DNA of 64,000 nucleotides from JALOLG01 sp963776935 (lineage in GTDB: Bacteria > Actinomycetota > Acidimicrobiia > Acidimicrobiales > Ilumatobacteraceae), in NCBI GenBank assembly GCA_963776935.1, contig CAVZOP010000015.1:186001-250000 (forward strand), read 5' to 3'. The notes below the pieces were generated by a model, which was not told the origin of the DNA, made no database searches, and saw nothing but the letters and a program-made list of their open reading frames with translations. The position numbers and the translations under genes were made by a program. This document shows positions 27,821-36,708 of the stretch, one piece after another; position 1 is the first letter of the stretch; every line of letters starts with the position of its first letter.

Positions 27821-28717
27821 TCAGACGCGCACCGGCGTGTCGGCGATGCCGGTCACGCCGGGCGTGACCGCGAACAACGCGCCCGAGAGCTCGTAGCGCG
27901 GGTCGCTGGGCGCCATGTGCTCGCGCGCCGTCGTGATGTAGAGCGTGCCCAGATCGTCGCCGCCGAACGCGACCGCGCTCGGCTGCGGCACCGGGACGTC
28001 GACGATCGTGTCGAGCACGCCGTCGGGCGTGTAGCGGGCGATGCCCCACGCGCCCCATCGGGCGTTCCACACACAACCGGTCTCGTCGACCGCCGACCCG
28101 TCGGGTGCACCGGTGTCGCCAGGGACTTCGGGGTCAGGACCGACGAGCACACGTGCGTCGTCGAGGCGCCCGGACGCTGGGTCGTAGCGCGCCTGCCAGA
28201 TCGTGTCGAGCGGTGTGTCGGCGTAGTAGATGGTGAGCCCGTCGGGCGAGAAGCACAGCCCGTTGGCAATCGCCACGCCGTGGTGGATCAGCGCCGGACC
28301 TGTGCCGGCGTCCCAGTGGTAGAACGACCCGAGCGCCTGACGGGGATCGTTCTGTTCGTCCATCGTCCCGAACACGAATCCGCCGTGGCGATCCGGACGG
28401 CCGTCGTTGCATCGCGTCGCGGCGAGCTCGGTCTCGACCGGGTGCAGTTCGCGCACCGCGCCGGTGTCGCGATCGAGGCGGGCGACGCGCTTCGTGAACG
28501 CCGCCACGAGATCTCCTTCCACGGTGACGGCGAAGCTGCACAATCGGTCATCGAGCCCCAACTCGACGGACGACCCGTCCGCTGTCAACCGGTGCAGGCG
28601 GCGACCGTGGATGTCGGTCCACAGCAACTCCGAACGGCCGGGATCCCAGACCGGACACTCCCCGAGATGGTCGCCACTCTCGACGACAACCGCGGCTGTC
28701 ATTCGCCGCACCCCCAT
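27821..28717 (-). CDS. SMP-30/gluconolactonase family beta-propeller
   Basis: A 298-residue six-bladed propeller protein. The metal-binding Glu is in GDHLGECPVWDPGRSELLWT. Later blades show HGGFVFGTMDEQ, ANGLCFSPDGLTIYYADTPL (Asn ligand) and the Asp-containing PDGSAVDETGCVWNARWG. Family members hydrolyse lactones. ATG 28717 has GGAGG seven bases upstream. Inside this operon it may open a lactone produced during substrate breakdown, which is unproven. Confidence 0.85.
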   Translation of the reverse strand: MGVRRMTAAVVVESGDHLGECPVWDPGRSELLWTDIHGRRLHRLTADGSSVELGLDDRLCSFAVTVEGDLVAAFTKRVARLDRDTGAVRELHPVETELAATRCNDGRPDRHGGFVFGTMDEQNDPRQALGSFYHWDAGTGPALIHHGVAIANGLCFSPDGLTIYYADTPLDTIWQARYDPASGRLDDARVLVGPDPEVPGDTGAPDGSAVDETGCVWNARWGAWGIARYTPDGVLDTIVDVPVPQPSAVAFGGDDLGTLYITTAREHMAPSDPRYELSGALFAVTPGVTGIADTPVRV

Positions 28718-28739
28718 CAGCGCACCTCCCTGATTCCCG

Positions 28740-30041
28740 TCAGCCCATCACCGTGCCGGACGTGACCGCCGGGTCGCGACGTCGTGAGAACGCGCCGACG
28801 TTGATCGCTCGACCCGTGCGGCTGCCGACGAACCGCACGGGCTCGATGTCGTGGTCGATCCCTCGCTCGTCGGCGTCGACGAGCGCCCGGATGAACTGGC
28901 CGGCGAGCGGTGCGTTCTTGAACTGGTTGCCGCTCGTGCCGCACGCCATGTAGAAGCCGCCGAGGCTCGACTTGTCGTAGATCGGCACCCAGTCATCCGA
29001 CGCGTCGTACAGGGCGGCCAGCCCGACGGGTCGGCTCGGCACGCCGAACTCCGGCATCCGCCGGGCGAGTCGGAACATCGAGGTCTCCCAGATCTCGACT
29101 GTCGGCTGCTCGCGGAAGTTGTCGGGATCATCGATCCAATCGAGCTCGTCGCAGGCCGGCTCGGTTCCTCCGACGAGCAGCGTGCCGCCGATCTGGGGGC
29201 GGAAGTACTGGCCGATGTCGAGGTCGGCGACGATCGTGGCGCCGTCGTCGAGCCCGAACCCCGACGGTGCCGGCACCGCGAACATCTCGTTGCGCAGCGG
29301 CCGGTGGCCGATTCGCATGTCGCCTGTCACGCCGGCCATCTGGTTGATGATGCCCGAGTGCGGACCACCGACGTTGACGACGACGGGCGCCTCGACGACA
29401 TCGCCGCCGGCGAGCGTCACGCCGCGCACGCGGCCGTCGCTGTGGTCGACTCCGACCACCTTCTCGTGGAAGCGGAACGTGGCGCCGTGCTGACGCGCCG
29501 CGAACGCAAGGTTGTGGGCGGCCAGCATCGGATCGTCGATGAAGCCACTGCCGGGGCTGTAGAACCCGCCGAGCTCGCCGCTCGCGTCGTCGGCGAACGC
29601 CGGGTCGTCGATGCGCTTCGGTGGCCAGTACCGTCCGGGGTCGAGCCGGGGGAACCGTTCGCGGATCTCGTTGGCGTCGAGTCGTTCGTACGGGATCCCG
29701 ATGTCGTCCCACAGCGCCATGATCACGGACCCGTCATAGCCCTCGGTGCAGAAGATCAGGTTGCCGGTGCGGATGAAGCGAGCCATCCCGTCGGGGTCGA
29801 CGGCTCCGAGGTGCTCCTCCCACGACTCCCACACGGCGGCCGACTCCCACGCGGTCAGCACCGCATCGAGCGTCGAGTAGCTGAAGCGGATGATCGATGC
29901 CGACGAGCTCGTCGACCCGGCGCCGGGCGCGGGTCCCTTGTCGACACTGATCACCGAGCGGCCGCTCCGCGCCAACTCGTAGGCGACGGAGGCGCCGATC
30001 ACCCCCGCCCCGATCACCACTACGTCAGCTCGCTCGCTCAT
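28740..30041 (-). CDS. FAD-dependent amine oxidoreductase (DAO/sarcosine-oxidase-like)
   Basis: A 433-residue protein. ATG 30041 begins MSERADVVVIGAGVIGASVA, the FAD dinucleotide motif. The middle contains VVNVGGPHSGIINQMAGV and GGTLLVGGTEP. The C-terminal DAO motif is DASDDWVPIYDKSSLGGFYM then ACGTSGNQFKNAPLAG. It lacks a GcvT domain, so formaldehyde would be released free or passed to H4folate by another enzyme. Position next to MetF and MttB suggests it demethylates the product of the corrinoid reaction (dimethylglycine, sarcosine or an N-methyl amino acid). Substrate not determined. Confidence 0.85.
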   Translation of the reverse strand: MSERADVVVIGAGVIGASVAYELARSGRSVISVDKGPAPGAGSTSSSASIIRFSYSTLDAVLTAWESAAVWESWEEHLGAVDPDGMARFIRTGNLIFCTEGYDGSVIMALWDDIGIPYERLDANEIRERFPRLDPGRYWPPKRIDDPAFADDASGELGGFYSPGSGFIDDPMLAAHNLAFAARQHGATFRFHEKVVGVDHSDGRVRGVTLAGGDVVEAPVVVNVGGPHSGIINQMAGVTGDMRIGHRPLRNEMFAVPAPSGFGLDDGATIVADLDIGQYFRPQIGGTLLVGGTEPACDELDWIDDPDNFREQPTVEIWETSMFRLARRMPEFGVPSRPVGLAALYDASDDWVPIYDKSSLGGFYMACGTSGNQFKNAPLAGQFIRALVDADERGIDHDIEPVRFVGSRTGRAINVGAFSRRRDPAVTSGTVMG

Positions 30042-30105
30042 CGCACTGCTCCATGCCCGCACATCACACTGCTCGCTTGCTGGGTTGCGTCGGCGCGTTG
30101 CGTCG

Positions 30106-30993
30106 TCACGGCTGGTCGACCAGCAGCGCCTCGCGCCACTTGGCGGTGTCGGCCACGCTGTTGAACGTGAACGAGTGCAGGCCGACGACGCCGAGGGTTT
30201 CGGCGTGCGGGGCGAGCTCCCGCACCAGGTCGGTCGGGTCGTAGCCGCCGGGCGCGAGCATCCGCATGACCGTCGCCCGGTTCTTGCTGAGATAACGCAG
30301 CGACGTCCCAACTCCCAGGCGGGCGCCCATCGTCATCAACCGTGTCCGGTCGACGACGCCGGGCACGCCGAGGTGGACCGGGACGGTGAGGCCCAGCGCA
30401 CGTTCTTCTTCGAGCCAGCTCCGGATGCGCCCGGCGTCGAAGCACATCTGGGTCGACGCGCCGGCGATCACGCCCGCCTCGGCGATCAACGCCGCCTTGG
30501 CGTGCAGTGCGTCGCGCAACACCGATCGATCGATGAACGGATGGCCGTCGGGATACGCCGGCACGCCGATCCGCTCGAGCCCGTGGTCGTGGGCGAGCAG
30601 GTCACGGAGAAACGCCAGCCCGTCGGCGTACGGGCCGTGCGGCTGTTCGGCATCACCTCCGACCACGAACAGGTCGCGCAGGCCGTGCTCACGGATCCAC
30701 GCTGCGAGCTTGAACACCTCGTCGGGGCCCTCGACCATCCGCGCCGAGATGTGCGGGATCGGATGATGACCGAGGTCGAGCAACCGGGTGGTGAGGTCGA
30801 GCGTGGCCGGGATGCCCTTGGTCGGCGAGCAGGTCACCGACACCGACGACGATTCGGGCAACGCCTCGATCGCCGCGTCGACGCTCTTCATCGGCACCAG
30901 CTCGAATCGCGTCGCAGTCACCAGGCGGCGAACCTCGGCCGTCGCCGGGCCGCGCGCCCGATCGCGACCGAACAGCCGGTTCAACAGGAACAT
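30106..30993 (-). CDS. metF: Methylenetetrahydrofolate reductase (MetF-like)
   Basis: A 295-residue TIM-barrel protein with the FAD/folate residues of MTHFR: FELVPMKSVDAAIEALPESS, SVSVTCSPTKGIPATLDLTT, PHISARMV, LFVVGGDAEQPHGPYADGLA, then AGASTQMCFDAGRIRSWLEE and VPVHLGVPGVVDRTRLMTMG. ATG 30993 has a GGAGAAGAG box. In biosynthesis MetF reduces methylene-H4folate; between a methyl-H4folate-forming methyltransferase and C1-oxidation genes it more plausibly runs as methyl-H4folate oxidation. Direction is inferred from context. Confidence 0.9.
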   Translation of the reverse strand: MFLLNRLFGRDRARGPATAEVRRLVTATRFELVPMKSVDAAIEALPESSSVSVTCSPTKGIPATLDLTTRLLDLGHHPIPHISARMVEGPDEVFKLAAWIREHGLRDLFVVGGDAEQPHGPYADGLAFLRDLLAHDHGLERIGVPAYPDGHPFIDRSVLRDALHAKAALIAEAGVIAGASTQMCFDAGRIRSWLEEERALGLTVPVHLGVPGVVDRTRLMTMGARLGVGTSLRYLSKNRATVMRMLAPGGYDPTDLVRELAPHAETLGVVGLHSFTFNSVADTAKWREALLVDQP

Positions 30994-31021
30994 CGATCTC
31001 TTCTCCGTTTCTTCGGGTGAC

Positions 31022-32557
31022 TCAGGCGAACGTATCGGGCAACTCGGCCTTGCGACGATTGACGAACTCGACCAGTTCGGCGTCGATCGCGTCATCGATG
31101 GTGGGTGGCTCGTAGGCGGCGAGGCGCGACCGCCACAGCCGGCTGGCGCGCTGAGCAGCGTCGAGCCCGCCGTCCTCGAGCCACTGCTCGAAGCTGGAGT
31201 TGTCGGCGGTGTCCGAGCGGTAGAACGCCGACTCGAAGTTGGCGAGCGTGTGAGCCGTACCCAGGTAGTGCTGGCCGGGCGGGTTCTCGCGGATCGCGTC
31301 GAGCGCCTGACCGTTCTCGGACATGTCGAGGCCTTGCACGAACGTCGCCATCATCCCCAACTGATCGGCGTCGAGCACGAACTTCTCGTAGCCGATCGCG
31401 AGGCCACCTTCGAGCCAACCGGCGGCATGCAGCACGAAGTTCGTACCGGCCATCATCGTCGGGATCAGCGTCGCTGCACTCTCGTAGGCGGCCTGCGCAT
31501 CGGGCAACTTCGAGGCGGTGAGCGAGCCGCCCGACCGGAACGGCACACCGAGCCGGCGGGCCAGCGCGGCGACGGTGTACAACACGAGTGCGGGCTCTGG
31601 CGTGCCGAACGTGGGCGCCCCGCTCTGCATCGACATCGAACTGGCGAACGAGCCGAACACGACGGGCGCCCCGGGTCGGACGAGTTGGACGAACGTCATG
31701 CCGGCGAGTGCCTCGGCGAGCGTCTGCGCCGCCACGCCGGCCGAGGTCGACGGTGCCATCGCTCCGGCGAGGATGAACGGCGTGATGATCGTCGCCTGGT
31801 TGTTCTGGGCGTAGACCTCGGCCGACGCCAGCATCGACGAATCCCACACCAGTGGCGACGAGGCGTTGATCAGGCTCGTCATCACGGTGCGGTCGGCGAG
31901 ATCACCGCCGAACGCGATGCGCGCCAACTCGACGCAGTCGGCCGCCCGCTCACCGGCGGTGACAGATCCCATGAACGGCTTGTCGCTGTACCGGATGTGG
32001 GCGTACACCATGTCGAGGTGGCGCTTGCTCACGGGCACGTCGACCGGCTCGCACACCGTGCCGCCCGAGTGGTGGAGGTGCGGTGACATGTAGGCGAGCT
32101 TCACGAAGTTCTGGAAGTCGGCGAGCGTGGCGTACCTGCGCCCGCCCTCGAGATCGTGCACGAACGGCGAGCCGTAGTTCGGTGCGAACACGGTCGCGTC
32201 CCCGCCGATCTGCACGTTGTTGTCGGGGTTGCGAGCGTGCTGGGTGTACACGGCCGGTGCCGTGGCCTGCACGATCTGACGGCACATCCCGCGCGGGAAC
32301 CGCACACGGGTGCCGTCGACGTCGGCGCCGGCCTCGGCGAACAGCTTCAGGGCACTCGGATGGTCGCGGATCTCGACACCGACCTCGGCGAGGATCGTGT
32401 CGGCGTTGTGTTCGAGGATCTCGAGGCCCTCGGCCGAGATCAGCTCGACCGGCGTGAGTCGGCGGGTGATGAACGGCTCCCTCGGCACGACCGCCGCCGC
32501 CCGCGAGATCTGCCGACCCGCTCGACCGCCACCACGCCGTGCAACCGGAGCGTTCAT
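31022..32557 (-). CDS. MttB-family (non-pyrrolysine) trimethylamine/glycine-betaine:corrinoid methyltransferase
   Basis: A 511-residue TIM-barrel protein of the MttB superfamily: GLEILEHNADTILAEVGVEI, RFPRGMCRQIVQATAP, VFAPNYGSPFVHDLEGG, SGGTVCEPVDVPVSKRHLDM, ASSPLVWDSSMLASAEVYAQ and LVRPGAPVVFGSFASSMSMQ. No in-frame TAG occurs, so it is one of the non-pyrrolysine homologues. Characterised members of this type include MtgB, the glycine betaine methyltransferase of Desulfitobacterium. They move one methyl from a quaternary amine to Co(I) of a corrinoid protein. ATG 32557 overlaps the stop of the reactivase gene by 4 bases. Betaine is the likeliest substrate from neighbours; proline betaine or carnitine remain possible. 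Confidence 0.9.
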   Translation of the reverse strand: MNAPVARRGGGRAGRQISRAAAVVPREPFITRRLTPVELISAEGLEILEHNADTILAEVGVEIRDHPSALKLFAEAGADVDGTRVRFPRGMCRQIVQATAPAVYTQHARNPDNNVQIGGDATVFAPNYGSPFVHDLEGGRRYATLADFQNFVKLAYMSPHLHHSGGTVCEPVDVPVSKRHLDMVYAHIRYSDKPFMGSVTAGERAADCVELARIAFGGDLADRTVMTSLINASSPLVWDSSMLASAEVYAQNNQATIITPFILAGAMAPSTSAGVAAQTLAEALAGMTFVQLVRPGAPVVFGSFASSMSMQSGAPTFGTPEPALVLYTVAALARRLGVPFRSGGSLTASKLPDAQAAYESAATLIPTMMAGTNFVLHAAGWLEGGLAIGYEKFVLDADQLGMMATFVQGLDMSENGQALDAIRENPPGQHYLGTAHTLANFESAFYRSDTADNSSFEQWLEDGGLDAAQRASRLWRSRLAAYEPPTIDDAIDAELVEFVNRRKAELPDTFA

Positions 32558-34677
32558 GAGACATCCTCCATGACGTCAGTCGGGACATCGTTCGGCACAT
32601 CGCTCGGCACCTCGACGGCGTCGCCGGCACCGGGCACCGGTTCGGTGCGGGAACCACGGCGACGGCGACCGGCACGCGACGCAGCGGGCTCCCGAGCGGG
32701 CAGGTCGACCACGGTCGCCAGGTTCGGCGACGGGCTCGTCGCGTGCGGAAGCGCCATCGCCGCCACGAACAGTTCCTGGAAGCGCGGTTCGGTCGCCGTC
32801 TCGATCTTGGTCACCTGACGCACGGCGCTCTCCATCTCAAGGCGCAACGCCCGCGACAGCAGGGCCTGCACCGCGCCGGCCCCGGCTGCGTTGCCGACCG
32901 ACCGCACGCCATCGACGGGACAGTCCGGCACGAGACCGAGCACCATCGCGTGCACCGGATCGATGTGGGCGCCGAATGCTCCGGCCAGCCGGATGTCGCT
33001 GACGTCCGGCGAACCGGCGTGCTCGACGAGCAGGTCGATGCCGGCGCGCAGCGCGGCTTTGGCAAGTTGGATCGCGCGTACGTCGTTCTGGGTGATGGAG
33101 AGCTGGGTGTCGCCGGAGGAGTGCAGTACGTACGAGAACGTTCTGCCGTCGGAGACGATGCGCTCCGTCCGCGTCGCCATCTCACCGCGGATCGTGCCGT
33201 CGGCTTCGATGAGACCTGCCAAGTACATCTCGGCGACGACGTCGATGATCCCTGAACCGCACACGCCGGTGACACCCGACGACGCGACGGCCTCGTCGAA
33301 GCCGGGATCGTCCGACCACACGTCGGAGCCGATCACCTTGAACGACGGTTCGAGCGTCTCGCGATCGATCCGCACGCGTTCGATGGCGCCCGCGGTTGCT
33401 CGCTGCCCACAGCTGATCTGGGCCCCCTCGAACGCCGGTCCGGTCGGGCTCGACGCGGCGTACTGGCGGGTGCGGTCACCGAGCACGATCTCGGCGTTGG
33501 TGCCGACGTCGACGAGCAGTTGCATCGCATCGCCGCGGTGCGGGCCCTCGGCGAGCATCGCCGCCGCCGTGTCGGCGCCGACGTGACCGGCGATGCACGG
33601 CCCGGCGTAGAACGCCGCGGCTGGGAGATCGAGATCGAGGTCACGTGCTCGCCCAGTCACTGCTTCATCAGTGGCGAGGACGAACGGCGCCGACCCGAGC
33701 GGGGTGGGATCGATGCCGAGCGCGATGTGATGCATGATCGGATTGCCGACGAGCACGACCTCGAGGATGTGCTCGCGGTCGACTCCGGCGTCGGCGACGA
33801 GCTCACCGATCAGCTCGTCGAGCGCGGTGCGAACTGCGGCGGTGAGCTCGCGCTCGCCGCCGGGGTTCATCATCACGTACGAGACCCGGCTCATCAGGTC
33901 CTCGCCGAAGCGGATCTGGGGGTTCATCCGTCCCCCGCTCGCCAACACCTCGCCGGTGGAGAGGTCGCACAGGTGGCCGGCGATCGTGGTCGAGCCGATG
34001 TCGACCGCGACGCCGTGAATCGCGCCGACGTATCCCGGCCACACGGCCACGATCGAATCGGCGGCAGCGATCTCGATCTGACGAGCGACGCCGCCGCGGT
34101 GACGGAGCGCGACCGTCGCAGCTCCGTCGGCGCGGGCGAGCGCACGGTGCACGTCGGGGAGCACCCGACCGTCGACGTCAGGAAGCGAGCGCACGTGTTG
34201 CTCGGCGACGGCGTTGCGCAGCATCCCGGATGCGCTGACGGCGTCGCCGAGCTCGGCGGGTGCGACCTCGACGTAGAACAGCGAGAACGTCGGATCGACC
34301 ACGATCGGGTCGAGGTCGAGGTCCTTGCGGACGACCTGGCGGTGCACCTGGCTCGTCGCCGGAACGTCGATCACGATGTCGCCGCAGATCCGCGCCGAGC
34401 ATCCGAGGCGCTGTCCGGCGAGCAGGGGCCGGTTCCCGTGGTAGTCGAGCTCGAGCGGGGCGGGTGCGCTGAGCGCCTCAGGCGTCGCTTCGATCCCCCA
34501 CTTCACGTACGACCCGACACCGGCGACCACCTGGCACCGGCCACAGATGCCCCGACCGCCGCACACCGTGTCGAGGTCGGCGCCCAACCGGCGCGCCGCG
34601 TCGAGCACCGTCGTGCCGGCTTCGACGCTGCCGGTGAGACCCGACGGCGTGAACACGACGCGGTGCGACGCGGCCAA
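32554..34677 (-). CDS. Corrinoid-protein reductive activase (RACE/RamA-type, 2Fe-2S plus ASKHA domain)
   Basis: A 707-residue protein. An N-terminal [2Fe-2S] ferredoxin has Cys39, Cys45, Cys48 and Cys93 (TVCGGRGICGRC). A linker domain follows, then an ASKHA ATPase core with HGVAVDIGSTTIAGHLCDLS, LLVDVGTNAEIVLGD and GVTGVCGSGIIDVVAEMYLA (DUF4445). The last 60 residues are a basic/Pro-rich tail. Such enzymes use ATP and low-potential electrons to return Co(II) corrinoid to Co(I). Having this gene next to MttB and the corrinoid protein indicates a self-contained methyl-transfer system. The electron donor is not in the window. Confidence 0.9.
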   Translation of the reverse strand: MAASHRVVFTPSGLTGSVEAGTTVLDAARRLGADLDTVCGGRGICGRCQVVAGVGSYVKWGIEATPEALSAPAPLELDYHGNRPLLAGQRLGCSARICGDIVIDVPATSQVHRQVVRKDLDLDPIVVDPTFSLFYVEVAPAELGDAVSASGMLRNAVAEQHVRSLPDVDGRVLPDVHRALARADGAATVALRHRGGVARQIEIAAADSIVAVWPGYVGAIHGVAVDIGSTTIAGHLCDLSTGEVLASGGRMNPQIRFGEDLMSRVSYVMMNPGGERELTAAVRTALDELIGELVADAGVDREHILEVVLVGNPIMHHIALGIDPTPLGSAPFVLATDEAVTGRARDLDLDLPAAAFYAGPCIAGHVGADTAAAMLAEGPHRGDAMQLLVDVGTNAEIVLGDRTRQYAASSPTGPAFEGAQISCGQRATAGAIERVRIDRETLEPSFKVIGSDVWSDDPGFDEAVASSGVTGVCGSGIIDVVAEMYLAGLIEADGTIRGEMATRTERIVSDGRTFSYVLHSSGDTQLSITQNDVRAIQLAKAALRAGIDLLVEHAGSPDVSDIRLAGAFGAHIDPVHAMVLGLVPDCPVDGVRSVGNAAGAGAVQALLSRALRLEMESAVRQVTKIETATEPRFQELFVAAMALPHATSPSPNLATVVDLPAREPAASRAGRRRRGSRTEPVPGAGDAVEVPSDVPNDVPTDVMEDVS

Positions 34678-34688
34678 GAGGACGGCTC

Positions 34689-35594
34689 CTATCCGGCCGG
34701 GCGCCGACGGCGCCGACCCTCGCGGCTGCCACCCGCGCCGTCCGGTGCGAGTGGGTCACGGTTGGCCCTGATCCACGCGGCACAATCGCGGTCGGTGCCG
34801 GCGAGCACGTCGGCGGCGAGAACAGCCGACTTCACCTCGGGGTGCATCGGGTTCATGATGGCCGACGTCATCCCCGAGGCGATCGCCATGGCGAGGAACG
34901 TGCCGGTGACGATGTGGCGGTTCGGCAAGCCGAAGCTGACGTTCGACGCACCACATGTCGTGTTGACCTTCAGTTCCTCGCGCAGCCGCCGGATCAGCCG
35001 GAACGCGTGCTGCCCGGCCTGGCCGAGGGCGCCGATCGGCATGACGAGGGGGTCGACGACGATGTCGTGGGCCGGGATGCCATGGTCGGCGGCGCGGTTG
35101 ACGATGCGCTGGGCGACCTGGAAGCGGACGTCGGGATCCATGCTGATGCCGGTCTCGTCGTTCGAGATCGCCACCACGGCCGCGCCGTATTTGGCAATGA
35201 GCGGGAGCACCCGCTCCATCACCTCGTCCTCGCCGGTGACCGAGTTGACGAGCGGCTTACCCTGGTATACCGCCAACCCGGCCTCGAGTGCCTCGATGAT
35301 CGAGGAGTCGATCGACAGCGGCACGTCGGTGATCGCCTGCACGAGCTGGATGGCCCGGGCGAGCAACGCCGGCTCGTCGGCGAGCGGGATGCCGGCGTTG
35401 ACGTCGAGCATGTGGGCGCCCGCCGCAACCTGGGCGAGCGCGTCGGCCTCGACGCGACTGAAGTCGCCGGCCTTCATCTCCTCGGCCAACAGCTTGCGTC
35501 CGGTCGGGTTGATGCGCTCGCCGATCATGACGAACGGCCGGTCGAAGCCGATCACGACTTCTCGGCTCGCCGAGCTGACGACGGTTTGGGTCAC
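34689..35594 (-). CDS. Methyltetrahydrofolate:corrinoid methyltransferase (MtgA/AcsE-like, pterin-binding)
   Basis: A 301-residue pterin-binding TIM barrel: FVMIGERINPTGRKLLAEEM, AGAHMLDVNAGIPLADEPAL, LSIDSSIIEALEAGLAVYQG, GEDEVMERVLPLIAKYGAAV, and KVNTTCGASNVSFGLPNRHI. These are the folate-site residues of the methyl-H4folate methyltransferase group. GTG 35594 overlaps the previous stop (GTGA) and has GGAG upstream. It would transfer the corrinoid-bound methyl to H4folate. The C terminus ends in a basic Arg-rich tail. Confidence 0.9.
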   Translation of the reverse strand: MTQTVVSSASREVVIGFDRPFVMIGERINPTGRKLLAEEMKAGDFSRVEADALAQVAAGAHMLDVNAGIPLADEPALLARAIQLVQAITDVPLSIDSSIIEALEAGLAVYQGKPLVNSVTGEDEVMERVLPLIAKYGAAVVAISNDETGISMDPDVRFQVAQRIVNRAADHGIPAHDIVVDPLVMPIGALGQAGQHAFRLIRRLREELKVNTTCGASNVSFGLPNRHIVTGTFLAMAIASGMTSAIMNPMHPEVKSAVLAADVLAGTDRDCAAWIRANRDPLAPDGAGGSREGRRRRRPAG

Positions 35595-36049
35595 GATTGC
35601 TCCGTTGTCATCTGGTCCGACTCGTCGGACGTGCTGGTTGTGTCCTGCTCGGCCGCGTCGGTGGTGTCCGGCGTGTCGTCGTCGAGCTCCTCGAGGGCGG
35701 CCAGCTCGGCGGCGCGCACGCGGTCGGAACCCACATCCGCCTCCCACCCACCGGCGAAGGCGAGCAGCCCCAGACGATCACGCGTGTATGCGACCTCGAT
35801 CTGCGAAGCCAGCGCCTCGGCGGCCGTCGCCAGATCACCGTCGCAGGGTTGGCTCTCTCGCCGCCACTGGGCGATGTCCTCGTGCGCCGTGTAGATGTGC
35901 GCCTTGCGCTTGGCGCGGTCGACGGCGCGCTGGAACTTGTCCGACAACAGCACCTGGTGACGCTCGCGTCCGAGCTGGGCGTTGACCTGGGCCGGGATGT
36001 CGCGCCAGTAGATCACGACCAGCTCGGGCGTCTTCGACCCCCGCGCCAT
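35591..36049 (-). CDS. Virulence-factor-domain protein of methyltransferase clusters
   Basis: A 152-residue protein: ELVVIYWRDIPAQVNAQLGR, VLLSDKFQRAVDRAKRKAHI, EDIAQWRRESQP, then a long acidic Asp/Glu/Thr tail. The first 80 residues match a small domain annotated as virulence factor (PF13769 as I recall) that recurs beside MttB/corrinoid genes. Function is unknown. Its ATG overlaps the DUF1638 stop by one base and its stop overlaps the GTG of the methyltransferase, so production is probably coupled. Confidence 0.7.
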   Translation of the reverse strand: MARGSKTPELVVIYWRDIPAQVNAQLGRERHQVLLSDKFQRAVDRAKRKAHIYTAHEDIAQWRRESQPCDGDLATAAEALASQIEVAYTRDRLGLLAFAGGWEADVGSDRVRAAELAALEELDDDTPDTTDAAEQDTTSTSDESDQMTTEQS

Positions 36050-36708
36050 CAGGCAGCCCGCCGTGAGACGACGACACCGACCGCGTCGGCCAGGCCGCTG
36101 CGCCCGACGTGGCGGTGCTCGAACTCGAGTCCGAGTTGCTCGGCGGCGACCCGGCCGGCGGCGACGACGCTGGCGTCGTCCGACTGCGACAGCAGCACGA
36201 CCCGCCGGTAGTTCCCGAAGTACGCGTCGCGCAGCTCGGGGTGCCGATCGAGTCCGAGTCCCTGCCACACGAGCGGATCGAAGTGCCTGGCCAGGTAGTC
36301 CGTCAAGTAGAACGTTCCCGGCTCGGCGTCGTGGAGGGCGGCGAACACCTCGGCGCCGGCGAACAGCTCGTAGCAGTGGGCACCGGGGAGGCGGGTGGTG
36401 TTCGGTCGCTCGGCGACGAACCGATCGAGCGCACCGCCGGTCCCGCAGTCGGCGTAGGCGACCAGGACCTGGCGGCCGGTCTCGCCGGCGAGTGCATCGT
36501 CGAGGGCGGGGACGATCCGCTCCGGGCGGTTGTGGAAGTGAGCCGGCAAGTAGCGCACCTCGACCGCCTCGTCGAGACCGCCGGCGACGAGCACGGCGCG
36601 CAGCTCGGATGCGAGTGCGCCGCAGCCGACGACAAGTGGTTTGGTGGTGGGCGGTGCCGCGCCGGCGGGGCGATCGCCGCCGTCTGCCACCGAACCGGTC
36701 ACGATCAC
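36049..36708 (-). CDS. DUF1638 family protein
   Basis: A 219-residue protein with the DUF1638 pattern: LVVGCGALASELRAVLVAGG, YLPAHFHNRPERIVPALDDA, VLVAYADCGTGGALDRFVAE and GAHCYELFAGAEVFAALHDA, then GTFYLTDYLARHFDPLVWQG. DUF1638 genes repeatedly accompany MttB and corrinoid genes but their biochemical role is not known to me. It overlaps the corrinoid gene by four bases (ATGA). Confidence 0.75.
   Translation of the reverse strand: MIVTGSVADGGDRPAGAAPPTTKPLVVGCGALASELRAVLVAGGLDEAVEVRYLPAHFHNRPERIVPALDDALAGETGRQVLVAYADCGTGGALDRFVAERPNTTRLPGAHCYELFAGAEVFAALHDAEPGTFYLTDYLARHFDPLVWQGLGLDRHPELRDAYFGNYRRVVLLSQSDDASVVAAGRVAAEQLGLEFEHRHVGRSGLADAVGVVVSRRAA

Noticed and set aside
31022..32557. Pyrrolysine in the MttB homologue
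   Set aside because: No in-frame TAG occurs in the gene; it is a non-pyrrolysine member.
33520..35985. 821-codon plus-strand open frame across two minus-strand genes
   Set aside because: Composition is Arg/Asp/Val-rich without domains, and it mirrors the reactivase and MtgA coding sequence.
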